The translations under genes were made by a program, and so were the position numbers. A stretch of DNA of 64,000 nt, taken from the NCBI GenBank assembly GCA_030562195.1, contig CM060199.1, positions 30,090,338 to 30,154,337 on the forward strand. The letters are read 5' to 3'. The notes under the pieces are model-generated. The model had not been told where the DNA came from. It did no database searches and saw only the letters and a program-made list of their open reading frames with translations. Shown here in pieces: positions 24,264 through 33,657 of this stretch. This stretch comes from Nipponacmea schrenckii. Its lineage: Eukaryota; Mollusca; Gastropoda; Lottiidae. Position 1 is the stretch's first letter. Every line of letters begins with the position of its first letter.

Positions 24264-24729
24264 AGGGATAATAGGCGTTAGAACGAACATAAAATTTTAA
24301 GTTCACTCCAATTTGGACAATAACAGTATATATCCATCAGTGGACTTACCTATACATCAAAATCCCTCTAAAATCAGATAAATCCCCAAAATGAAGTAGT
24401 TAATCATAAAACGCTTGAGCCATCCATCAAGCGATTTTTAAATCGTGTAAATATAAAGGGAAGTAACTCTAACATGTGAGTTTTCACGCGTCCTTGACCC
24501 CTACTGTTGAATTCCACAATGATGTTTTAGCGTTGATTTACCAGACGCTTTTATTCTCAAACTGAATGGAATCGTCGCTGGCTCTCTTTTTTTTTAAATT
24601 CCGAATATATTTTTATAGTGGCTTTTTAAAATTTGGTAAAGTGTGGGATGCATACTTATTTAACTAATAGTCAATATGAAACACAAATATAAGCCGTAGG
24701 ACGAGTGTATTCTAACGCCTATTATCCCT
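24264..24729. mobile_element. TTAA-type MITE family M1, long copy with perfect ends
   Basis: Flanked by TTAA at 24260-24263 and 24730-24733. Inverted ends of about 21 bp begin AGGGATAATAGGCGTTAGAA on both strands. At 466 bp it is longer than its relatives. The interior carries ATATATCCATCAGTGGACTT. The TTAA duplication points to piggyBac-type mobilisation. It lies upstream of the NME8 coding start. Confidence 0.75.
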
Positions 24730-24884
24730 TTAAGATTTATTCCATTATGATAATCCAAAGGTATTATTAGAATTTTCAAACACATGGCTTACAATTTTCA
24801 TAGAAATAGCAGGTAATAACCTATTCTCTCACGGCAAGGTATTGGTCACTTCTCTGAGCACACCCCAGTATTTATTAGAAAAGA

Positions 24885-24985
24885 TATGAAATGAATGGAG
24901 TTTTACGTCCTACTTTCCTGCACCTTATGGGTTTATCAAGACGGGTACCATACAGTGTGCAATGAGGAAAATTTTGCCAGGAAAA
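24885..24985 (-). mobile_element. SINE fragment
   Basis: Matches the tail half of the SINE at 10995-11345: ATGAATGGAGTTTTACGTCC, then CTGCACCTTATGGG. The tRNA-like head is absent. Confidence 0.5.
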
Positions 24986-25340
24986 TAGTGCTGGGTATTG
25001 CCATTCATGCCACAATACAAGGGTCACAGGTAAAACGAAAATGAGTTGACATGTCTTCGCGTTGACCGGTATTCCATTCCCATAAGAATGAGTTAACAGT
25101 TACACAGATCATTGAAATGTATGAGTTGGAGATGTTGACTTATAGTACAATTCACACATCGGCAAAAGTCTTGTAACAAAAGCCAAGGACAGCAAAGCAA
25201 GAGCACAGTTAAGGTTAGGACCATTGAACAATAAAAGTTACAAAACAGATCCAGATCTTGTGCCTTCCTCCTGCTAAAAAAGCATTAGAAACAAATTGTC
25301 AATAGGAAAAATATAAATCCAATTAATTGGTCATACTTTA

Positions 25341-25495
25341 CCTATTGTCTGATCACTAAGTATAATCATAAATTGCAAGGCGCAATGGAAATTAACAGCG
25401 TTATATTTTATTCGGACATAAGCCGATTGTTTCCCGTTGCCGTGAACGCCAAGTCCACTTCCGTTGTGAAGCGTAAACAAATTATTTCATTGGTC
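25341..25495 (-). promoter_or_regulatory. Candidate NME8 promoter and 5' non-coding exon
   Basis: On the minus strand this segment contains a CCAAT box (25489-25493), an ETS-like CGGAAGTG (25456-25463) and an RFX-type half-site GGCAAC (25436-25441). It ends in a donor-like AATAG/GTAAAG near 25341-25350. The coding exon at 23154-23244 starts at an acceptor (23272-23274) with 27 nt of 5' UTR, so a non-coding exon must lie upstream, and this is the best candidate. RFX factors regulate ciliary genes, which would suit NME8. The assignment is inference. Confidence 0.35.
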
Positions 25496-26568
25496 AATTT
25501 GGCAAACAACTGATTACCTCCCTTTTTATTTCGCAGTCTTGATTTCCCAGCCAAAATGTAAAATAAGCAAAATACAGCTCTAAACTAAATTAACAAATGA
25601 GTAACTTTAGCCACGGTGGCTAGCATAATTTCCATCATATTAGAAAAATTGCATATTGTAAATTTGATGGCGTATAGCCTACCAGGCACCGTAGTTAGCA
25701 GTGAAGCAGGGTGCATGGAATTGGTTAGGCCTAAAAGCATTTTTTTTTACAGATTTTTGCAAAATAAGACTAACCGATCGATTTTCTGCATCAAAAGGAG
25801 AAGTCCCATTTTGTAACAAGTGGTTGCCTAGCAAGATACGCCCACTTTAAAATATATTTTCTGTTTTAACACAGGCAAAAACTCTAAGATTATTTAGGTC
25901 TAATCCAAGTTCTCGTCAATATAAATGTTCACACCAAATTTCATTAAAATCGGATGAAAACTGTATTGTCTATCGCAATCGCAAGCTGCGTTTGGACTAA
26001 GTCAAGTGCAATAACTCAAAAACAGTATATCGAAATGTCAATTTCGAACTTGACCAAGGTGACATCAACTTCAATGATCACACCAAATTTCATTCCAATC
26101 AGATGAAATCAAACTGTTGTCTCTATCGTGTTCACAAGTCTATTTCGACGCAATTTGACTTAGTCAAGGCCAATAACTCAAAAAACGATCACCCAAAAAT
26201 CGTCACGATCAAACGTGTCCAAGATCTCATCAATATAAATGATCACAGCAAGTTTCATTCAAATCTGATGAAAACTGTAGTCTCTCTCGCGTTCACAAGT
26301 CAATTTTGAGGCGTTTTGGCTAAGTCAAGTGCAATAACTCAAAAACCGTTCATCGAAAAATCGCCAATTTCGAACTTGTCCGAGATCTCATCAATATTAA
26401 TGATCACAGAAAGTTTCATTTAAATCGGATAAAAACAGTAGTCTCTATCGCGTTCACAAGCCAATTTTGACGCGTTTTGGCTAAGTCAAGTGCAATAACT
26501 CAAAAACCGTTCATCGAAAAATCGCCAATTTCGAACTTATCCAAGATCTCATCAATATTAATGATCAG

Positions 26569-27648
26569 GGTCACAAGATGGACGGGCGGAGGCCTATATT
26601 CTCGGTTTCACCCCCTCAGAAGACACAATAATAATACAGTTCAAAATTAACATGTTTACTAATGTAAAATAACAAACAATAACATATACACATATAACAA
26701 ATACAATATATAAAACCACCCCCCGAAATTCAGTTCAGCGAGTTCAAGTTCACCATGTTATTGTTGATCTCAAATCGCGGATATCAAAGCAGCTTTTCCA
26801 CACATGTTCCAATGTTCCAGTTTATCATGAATCACACCAGTATTATCAAGTTTAAATCACATCAGTTATACTGCTACAAATAGAAAGTCTACAGCAAAAC
26901 AAGTAAACGTTAGTCTACATTACACCAATACACATAAGCAATACAAAGTTAAATCATGTAGACAAATGTACGAGCACACCTCATAACGATTAACAGAATA
27001 ATCGAAATAGTGAATACAAGCAATTATAATATGAATTGCAGTAGTAAGTTAATAATTCAAAACATATTCACGTATCTGTACTGTAGGCAAAACGTATCTG
27101 TCATGTCGTCAAGTTGTTTGAAATTTAAGAATTACCATTATAACGTCACCCAGACAATAATTCTCAGTCCGTAGTATTATAAATACAAGTAATCTTTTAC
27201 CATATTATATTACGTCACCCAGACAATATCTCAGTTACCATGTGTAAACCATGAAACCATTTTTACATCCGCTTATTCACCAAGACCATTTCTAATGTCA
27301 CCCAGACTAGTCTCTACCAAAGTGAAGCTGGAAAAACTAAGACTACATCAGGACATCTCTACAACTCTGACAGCCATCGACCTACAACCTACAGTCGCTT
27401 ACTCTAAAACAGAATGAGCCCAGAAGATATACTTTCACACATTTTTATTCATTGTTATTCACCGCACGTGCGTTGCACGCTTTTACTATCATCCTATACA
27501 TTACCTAACAACCAGTCGGGAACACCTAGTATTTATTTTGTCTATGTTGATTAATGACTGGATAATCTAATCGTATCTAATATTAAATATTTTTAAAGTT
27601 GCATATCCCTTAAAAATACAAACTCTAACCTAACACAATTTCGTCACA
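26569..27648 (-). repeat. 3' LTR of the retrotransposon
   Basis: 1080 bp, same length as 32286-33365 and matching it throughout by eye. In element orientation it starts TGTGACGAAATT and ends with CTTGTGAC. The terminal base on the genomic low side is altered relative to the other LTR (GG instead of TG on the plus strand). Confidence 0.9.
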
Positions 27649-27668
27649 TTTACTCCCCCTCTTTTTGT
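27649..27668 (-). other. Polypurine tract
   Basis: Immediately inside the 3' LTR, the minus strand reads AAAAAGAGGGGGAGTAAA. This is a purine-rich run at the position where plus-strand DNA priming is expected in LTR retrotransposons. Confidence 0.8.
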
Positions 27669-27714
27669 CAAAAATTGCAAAATATTTGGCATTAAATAAA
27701 AATCGAAATCGCTG

Positions 27715-30700
27715 TTATTGAACACATCTACTCATAAAATCTGCTCCAACGTTTTGACACCCTTTAATAGCTTTAATACGAAACCGATAAGGCTGTAGAG
27801 ACAAAGCCCAACGCATAAGTCTACTATTATTTAAATTCGCTCGGTTTAAATAAATTAATGGTTGATGATCTGTTTCTAAAATAAACTCCTTACCGTACAA
27901 ATATTCCTGGTATTTCTGTATAGCCCAGACAAAAGCTAAACATTCTCTTTCAATAACTGAATATCTTGTTTCTCTGGGTAATAACTTTCGACTAATATAA
28001 GAAACTGGAAACCTACCTTCTTCAAAATCTTGAAGTAACACAGCTCCTATTCCTATATCAGAAGCATCAGTTTGTAACACAAAATCTTTAGTCAAATCTG
28101 GCAACCTGAGCATTAAAGGAGAGGCTAAAATTTCTTTAAGCTCTTTAAAAGCTTTAAGATGCTCTGCCTGAAACGTAACTTTATTCGGCTTACCTTTCTT
28201 CGTCAAATCAGTTAACGGTGCAGCAATAGTAGCAAAATTAGGTACAAATTTTCTATAATAACCTGCTAAACCTAAAAAACTACGTAAGCTCTTTTTAGTT
28301 TCTGGCACAGGAGAAGCAGTTATACTTTCTATCTTTCCCTCCTGTGGTTTAATTTTGTTTTCTCCAACAACATGACCTAGAAAATCAAATGTCCTGAAAG
28401 CAAATAAACATTTAGTTGGGCGAGCTGATAGATTTGCTTTTCGCAGCCTAGTGAACAATTCCTTTAATGTCTTCATATGATCTGAAAAAGAAGAACTATA
28501 CACAATTATATCATCTAAATAATTAGCTACACCCTTTAAACCTCTTAACAGTTTCCTCATTACCCGAGAAAAGGAAGCAGGGGCACAAACAAGGCCAAAA
28601 GGCATTTTCCGGAAGTGGTATAATCCACTTGGTGTTTGAAAAGCAGTATACTTTTTGGAATCTTCAGCCATTGGCAATTGCCAATACCCTTTTGATAAAT
28701 CTATCTTCGACATATAAACTGAATTCTGTAATAAATTAAAGATATTATCTGATTTTGGAATTGGTTCTGCATCAAACACTGTAATCTGGTTTAACCTTCT
28801 AAAATCAATACAAAATCTGTTGCTACCATCTGGTTTCTTTGCCAACACAATAGGCGCAGAATATGGAGAATCAGATTCCTCAATGATTCCCATGGATAAC
28901 ATACTGTTAACTTCGTCCTCAATCGTATTTTTAAGTGCATATGGTACCGGATATGGTTTAAGTCTAACAGGTATGTTAGAGATTAATTTTATACTATGTT
29001 CTCCTAAATTTGTATTACCTGGTATATCGGTCAAAACATCCTGATATTGTTCCAATAATTTCCATAATTCATAGTTATCATTTTTTCCTAATTCATTACA
29101 GACTTTAACATCTCTGTAAGTTTCTTTTGCGACTAACGGAAGATTTGGAATATCCATTTCAACATCTGACTCAGGACTTTCACAGAAAGTCGAACCTACA
29201 ATTTGTGGTTCTTCCGTTTTTTGTCTAGAAAAATATGGTTTAAGCATATTTGCATGAAAAAGTTTTTCCTTTGTTCCCATTTTAATTCTGTAATCAACCT
29301 TACCTTGAATTTGGGTAACTCTATATGGACCCTTCCACTGCATCAAAAGTTTATTGTTATCAGTGGGCAACAATACTAAAACTGAATCGCCAACCTTAAT
29401 GCGTTTATCTTTAGCAAGTCTATCATAATATTTTCTAGTCTTCCAAGATGCCTTTTTTAAATTTTCTTGAGCTAAGAGACAGGTATCCTCCAATCTTTGT
29501 TTTAAATCGATTACATATTGATATGTAGTTTTAATATCACTGGGAATAGTTTCACCAGTCCATAAATCATGTAAAATTTGCATAGGTCCCCTAACATTTC
29601 GTCCATACAACAGCTCAAAAGGACTGAAACCAAGACTCTCCTGTACACTCTCACGATATGCGAAAAGAAGTGGTGAGAGGTATCTATCCCATGTTTTCGG
29701 TTTCTCAGCACACATCTTTTTCAACATGGATTTCAAAGTTCCGTTAAATCTTTCTACCAGACCATTACATGCTGGATGATATGGTGTAGTAACTAATTGT
29801 CGTATTGATAATAATCTACTTACTTCTTTCATGAGGTGCGAAGTAAACTGACTACCTCGATCACTTAATATTTCTTCAGGTATCCCTACTCTAGAAAATA
29901 TATCTACAAGTGCTTCCGCTATTCTCTCAGTTTCAATTCTTGGTAATGCGACCGCTTCTGGATATCTAGTAGCATAATCAACAACAGTTAAAATATACAT
30001 ATTTCCATTTTCTGTAACAGGTTTAATTGGTCCAACAAGATCAATAGCGATCCGTTTAAATGGCACATCAATTAAAGGTACTGAACCAAGGGGCACTTTT
30101 GAAATCCTGCCTTTGGGCATCGTTCTTTGACATAGATCACACGACCTACAAAAACGTTGTATATCTCCGTTAACGCCTGGCCAGTAAAACTTAGTTAAGA
30201 TTCTATCAGTGGTTTTCTTAACACCCAGATGGCCCCCTAGAATAGATTCATGAGCTATTTTTAGAACATTATTACGATACTGCTGGGGTACCACTAACTG
30301 ATAACATTCCATACCTGTAGAGCTAAATCTCCTGTAAATTAAATCATTTTTTATTAGGAATTGACATTCATTGTTACCTTTAAACTTCTTTGCGTCTTTC
30401 CCTATTTTTTCCCTGATACCATTCAATGTAGCATCCTTAGATTGTCCCTCTTTAATTTGTGTTATACTAACATCTTGAATATCTGCCTCTGGAACTTTTA
30501 ATTGCTCAAGGTCTTTGCCTCTCGTCAATTTTTGAGATCGGGTAACTACATTAACAATTTGTTCATTAGGATTTAATTTAAATCTGTCATACCAAGAGTC
30601 GTCTGGATCAAATGGGTTACGGGCACCTTTAATGTTACCTATGATTATATCACAAATTGGATTTTCCATACATAAAGCTTGTACTGTACCTGTAAAATAA

Positions 30701-31782
30701 GGAGTATCAACTTTAACTTCCGCAACGGGTACACACTTTTGAGACCCATCTGCGAGTATACACTTTTGCATTTCCCCTGTATATTCATGATCTAACACAA
30801 GACATTCTTTAATAACAGCACCTGAACAACCAGTATCTCGCAAGACACTAACTTCAACATCATCTAAGAAACCATCTGAAATAGGCATAGAACAATTATT
30901 AATATCAGTTTTCTTACATGATGTACTTAATAAAGGTATGTTTACTTCTGGCAAACACACACTTACCGTATTTCTAGGTTCATGACCTTTGTCCGAATTA
31001 TTTACTATACGAGACTGATATCTACGTCTATCATTACGGTAACCATGTCTGTTATCAGTCCCCGCAGACCCAGTATGTGTTTTGTTCGATTCAACTGAGG
31101 CTGAAACTGCTTGTGTTTGAGTCCGTATTCTTGCCAATAATCTACAATCCTTCATTTCATGATTAGTCTTTTTACAAATATAACATTTCTTTAGTGACAC
31201 ATCACTTACCTCCCTTTCTGTTTCTTTGTGTTTATCATTATACCTACCATGGGCTATCATGTATCGGTCAGCAATTTCGGCCATCTCCGACACATTTTTC
31301 GGAGAATGTTCCTTAAGAAACATAGTTAAGTCCCTTGAACAAGTATGCATAAATTGTTCTCTTAAAATAAGATCCTTTAGACCTTCAAAGGTTTCTTCGG
31401 ACTTTGCAAGTGACATCCATCTACATAAGTAATTTTCAAGCCTAACAAAAAATGGGCCAGCAAACTCACCTTGTTCCGGTTTAACTGAACGAAATCGTTG
31501 ACGAAACCCTTCTGCAGTTAATTCGTATCGTTTAAGCAACGCTTCCTTTAATACTTCATAATTTGTAGAATCTTGCGGAGATAATCTCGCATAAACTTCT
31601 AAACCTTTCCCGGTTAATAAAGCACTAAGATTTACAGCCCAATCATCGAATGGCCACTTTTCCGAATTAGCGTAACGTTCGAAACGGTGCAAAAACGCAT
31701 CAATATCATCCTTTTGTTCGTTGAAAATCGGCAATTTTCGGGGTTCGATTACCGGAACTGTTGCTATTAACGGAAGTTTCAA
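27715..31782 (-). CDS. Gag-Pol polyprotein, integrase before RT (Gmr1-like)
   Basis: 1355-codon open frame. Order of domains: Gag-like helical region (about 15-180); a CCHC zinc knuckle CYICKKTNHEMKDC (200-213); an aspartic protease with DTG at 316-318; an integrase with HHCC zinc site (H511, H518, C548, C551) and catalytic D581, D641, E677 (35 residues between the last two); a GPY-type integrase tail (about 815-822); reverse transcriptase with YLDD at 1088-1091; and RNase H starting near D1239. In ordinary Ty3/gypsy elements RT and RNase H precede integrase. The reversed order is the hallmark of the Gmr1-like group. The frame's first codon is TTG directly after an in-frame stop, so 31782 is not a real initiation site; Gag should begin further upstream. 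No env follows. Confidence 0.93.
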   Translation of the reverse strand: MKLPLIATVPVIEPRKLPIFNEQKDDIDAFLHRFERYANSEKWPFDDWAVNLSALLTGKGLEVYARLSPQDSTNYEVLKEALLKRYELTAEGFRQRFRSVKPEQGEFAGPFFVRLENYLCRWMSLAKSEETFEGLKDLILREQFMHTCSRDLTMFLKEHSPKNVSEMAEIADRYMIAHGRYNDKHKETEREVSDVSLKKCYICKKTNHEMKDCRLLARIRTQTQAVSASVESNKTHTGSAGTDNRHGYRNDRRRYQSRIVNNSDKGHEPRNTVSVCLPEVNIPLLSTSCKKTDINNCSMPISDGFLDDVEVSVLRDTGCSGAVIKECLVLDHEYTGEMQKCILADGSQKCVPVAEVKVDTPYFTGTVQALCMENPICDIIIGNIKGARNPFDPDDSWYDRFKLNPNEQIVNVVTRSQKLTRGKDLEQLKVPEADIQDVSITQIKEGQSKDATLNGIREKIGKDAKKFKGNNECQFLIKNDLIYRRFSSTGMECYQLVVPQQYRNNVLKIAHESILGGHLGVKKTTDRILTKFYWPGVNGDIQRFCRSCDLCQRTMPKGRISKVPLGSVPLIDVPFKRIAIDLVGPIKPVTENGNMYILTVVDYATRYPEAVALPRIETERIAEALVDIFSRVGIPEEILSDRGSQFTSHLMKEVSRLLSIRQLVTTPYHPACNGLVERFNGTLKSMLKKMCAEKPKTWDRYLSPLLFAYRESVQESLGFSPFELLYGRNVRGPMQILHDLWTGETIPSDIKTTYQYVIDLKQRLEDTCLLAQENLKKASWKTRKYYDRLAKDKRIKVGDSVLVLLPTDNNKLLMQWKGPYRVTQIQGKVDYRIKMGTKEKLFHANMLKPYFSRQKTEEPQIVGSTFCESPESDVEMDIPNLPLVAKETYRDVKVCNELGKNDNYELWKLLEQYQDVLTDIPGNTNLGEHSIKLISNIPVRLKPYPVPYALKNTIEDEVNSMLSMGIIEESDSPYSAPIVLAKKPDGSNRFCIDFRRLNQITVFDAEPIPKSDNIFNLLQNSVYMSKIDLSKGYWQLPMAEDSKKYTAFQTPSGLYHFRKMPFGLVCAPASFSRVMRKLLRGLKGVANYLDDIIVYSSSFSDHMKTLKELFTRLRKANLSARPTKCLFAFRTFDFLGHVVGENKIKPQEGKIESITASPVPETKKSLRSFLGLAGYYRKFVPNFATIAAPLTDLTKKGKPNKVTFQAEHLKAFKELKEILASPLMLRLPDLTKDFVLQTDASDIGIGAVLLQDFEEGRFPVSYISRKLLPRETRYSVIERECLAFVWAIQKYQEYLYGKEFILETDHQPLIYLNRANLNNSRLMRWALSLQPYRFRIKAIKGCQNVGADFMSRCVQ

Positions 31783-32021
31783 GAGTTTGTTGCTTCAAAT
31801 TTTCTAATAAAATCTCTTTATCAATGACAGTTTCTTTAATTTCTAACTCTTTCAAAACATATTCCCTCTCTGAAATTTTATTCTCTTTCTCTTGCACGCT
31901 CTTCCCTTTCCAACTCTTTCTCTCTAGCACGAATTTCTCTTTCCTCTGTAACAAAATTACGTAACTCTTCCCCTTCTAAACCTAACTCTCTACCCAACCT
32001 AACAATAACTTCCGTTTCCAT
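31706..32021 (-). pseudogene. Broken 5' end of gag in two other frames
   Basis: An ATG at 32021 opens a 47-codon Glu/Arg-rich, coiled-coil-like frame that stops at 31878. A second frame (open down to 31706) continues the same charged coiled-coil style. The main Gag-Pol frame then takes over from 31782. The three segments lie in three different frames. The simplest reading is two small indels in the N-terminal Gag region. Programmed shifts are possible but less likely. Confidence 0.6.
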
Positions 32022-32266
32022 TCCTAAAACTAATACCTGTCAAAAATAGAAACTTGAGATAAATACCAAGCCTACAGAAACGACAATAGTTAACGTCATT
32101 ACCGTCCAGTCACCTAGAATGAAAATTATTATTACATTAGAAGTTAACGTTGTAAAAAATTACATTACTAAATTAAACATACATTAATAAGCAGGCCTTT
32201 TATATTTTACCAGCGCTGGTTTTAATTATTGAACCTTCCTGAGAGAGATTCACCGAAATTATAGCA

Positions 32267-32283
32267 TCCCACTTCTGACACCA
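32267..32283 (-). other. Primer binding site (tRNA-Leu type)
   Basis: Two bases inside the 5' LTR, the minus strand reads TGGTGTCAGAAGTGGGA. It is complementary to the 3' end of a tRNA ending TCCCACTTCTGACA plus CCA, which matches animal tRNA-Leu (CAA type). This sets element orientation independently of the ORF. Confidence 0.8.
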
Positions 32284-32285
32284 AT

Positions 32286-33365
32286 TGTCACAAGATGGAC
32301 GGGCGGAGGCCTATATTCTCGGTTTCACCCCCTCAGAAGACACAATAATAATACAGTTCAAAATTAACATGTTTACTAATGTAAAATAACAAACAATAAC
32401 ATATACACATATAACAAATACAATATATAAAACCACCCCCCGAAATTCAGTTCAGCGAGTTCAAGTTCACCATGTTATTGTTGATCTCAAATCGCGGATA
32501 TCAAAGCAGCTTTTCCACACATGTTCCAATGTTCCAGTTTATCATGAATCACACCAGTATTATCAAGTTTAAATCACATCAGTTATACTGCTACAAATAG
32601 AAAGTCTACAGCAAAACAAGTAAACGTTAGTCTACATTACACCAATACACATAAGCAATACAAAGTTAAATCATGTAGACAAATGTACGAGCACACCTCA
32701 TAACGATTAACAGAATAATCGAAATAGTGAATACAAGCAATTATAATATGAATTGCAGTAGTAAGTTAATAATTCAAAACATATTCACGTATCTGTACTG
32801 TAGGCAAAACGTATCTGTCATGTCGTCAAGTTGTTTGAAATTTAAGAATTACCATTATAACGTCACCCAGACAATAATTCTCAGTCCGTAGTATTATAAA
32901 TACAAGTAATCTTTTACCATATTATATTACGTCACCCAGACAATATCTCAGTTACCATGTGTAAACCATGAAACCATTTTTACATCCGCTTATTCACCAA
33001 GACCATTTCTAATGTCACCCAGACTAGTCTCTACCAAAGTGAAGCTGGAAAAACTAAGACTACATCAGGACATCTCTACAACTCTGACAGCCATCGACCT
33101 ACAACCTACAGTCGCTTACTCTAAAACAGAATGAGCCCAGAAGATATACTTTCACACATTTTTATTCATTGTTATTCACCGCACGTGCGTTGCACGCTTT
33201 TACTATCATCCTATACATTACCTAACAACCAGTCGGGAACACCTAGTATTTATTTTGTCTATGTTGATTAATGACTGGATAATCTAATCGTATCTAATAT
33301 TAAATATTTTTAAAGTTGCATATCCCTTAAAAATACAAACTCTAACCTAACACAATTTCGTCACA
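32286..33365 (-). repeat. 5' LTR of the retrotransposon
   Basis: 1080 bp, with TG...CA-type ends (plus strand TGTCACAAGATGG to CGTCACA). It matches the LTR at 26569-27648 throughout by eye. The promoter for the element should lie here on the minus strand. Confidence 0.9.
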
Positions 33366-33628
33366 CACAGAAAGTTTCAATTAACTCCGATGAAAACTGT
33401 AGTCTCTATCGCGTTCACAAGCCAATTTTGACGCGTTTTTACTAAGTCAAGTGTAATAACTCAAAAACCGATCATCGAAAAATTGCCAATTTCGAACTTG
33501 TCCGAGATCTCATCAATATAAATGATCACAGCAAGTTTCATTCAATTCTGACAAAAACTGTAGCCTCTATTGCGTTCACAAGCAATTGTGGATGGACGGA
33601 CGGACGGACGGACAGGGGTGACGACAAT

Positions 33629-33656
33629 ATACGACCACATTATAATATGGGCGTAT
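33629..33656. other. Terminal hairpin of the ~162-bp-unit element
   Basis: The 12-base arm ATACGACCACAT pairs with ATATGGGCGTAT across a 4-base TATA loop, with two mismatches, and is followed by AAAA. The geometry is identical to 63969-63996. Confidence 0.6.
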
Positions 33657-33657
33657 A

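Larger units (their letters stand above)
26569..33365 (-). mobile_element. Complete Gmr1-like Ty3/gypsy LTR retrotransposon
   Basis: A 6.8-kb element in minus orientation. It has two 1080-bp LTRs, a primer binding site, a polypurine tract, and one long Gag-Pol reading frame with integrase upstream of reverse transcriptase. No envelope frame is seen. The LTRs look essentially identical by eye, suggesting recent insertion. Its target is inside the about 162-bp tandem element. The flanks reconstruct AATGATCACAGAAAG, as seen intact in sister units, but the target duplication is blurred on the low-coordinate side (CAGG). The 5' part of gag is broken into three frames. Confidence 0.92.
25836..33657. 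mobile_element. Older ~162-bp-unit element, split by the LTR retrotransposon
   Basis: Tandem units of about 162 bp (signature AAGTCAAGTGCAATAACTCA at about 25998, 26160, 26322 and 26484) run from about 25900 to 26568. They resume at 33366 after the retrotransposon. The element begins with ATACGCCCAC (25836-25845). It ends with GGACGGACGGACGGACAGG, then a terminal hairpin (33629-33656). The same end structure closes the array at 62467-64000. Continuity is shown by the rejoined unit AATGATCA/CACAGAAAG. Confidence 0.7.

Noticed and set aside
31782..31782. Start of Gag-Pol at 31782
   Set aside because: The codon is TTG directly downstream of an in-frame stop. It is merely the frame opening, not a credible initiation site.
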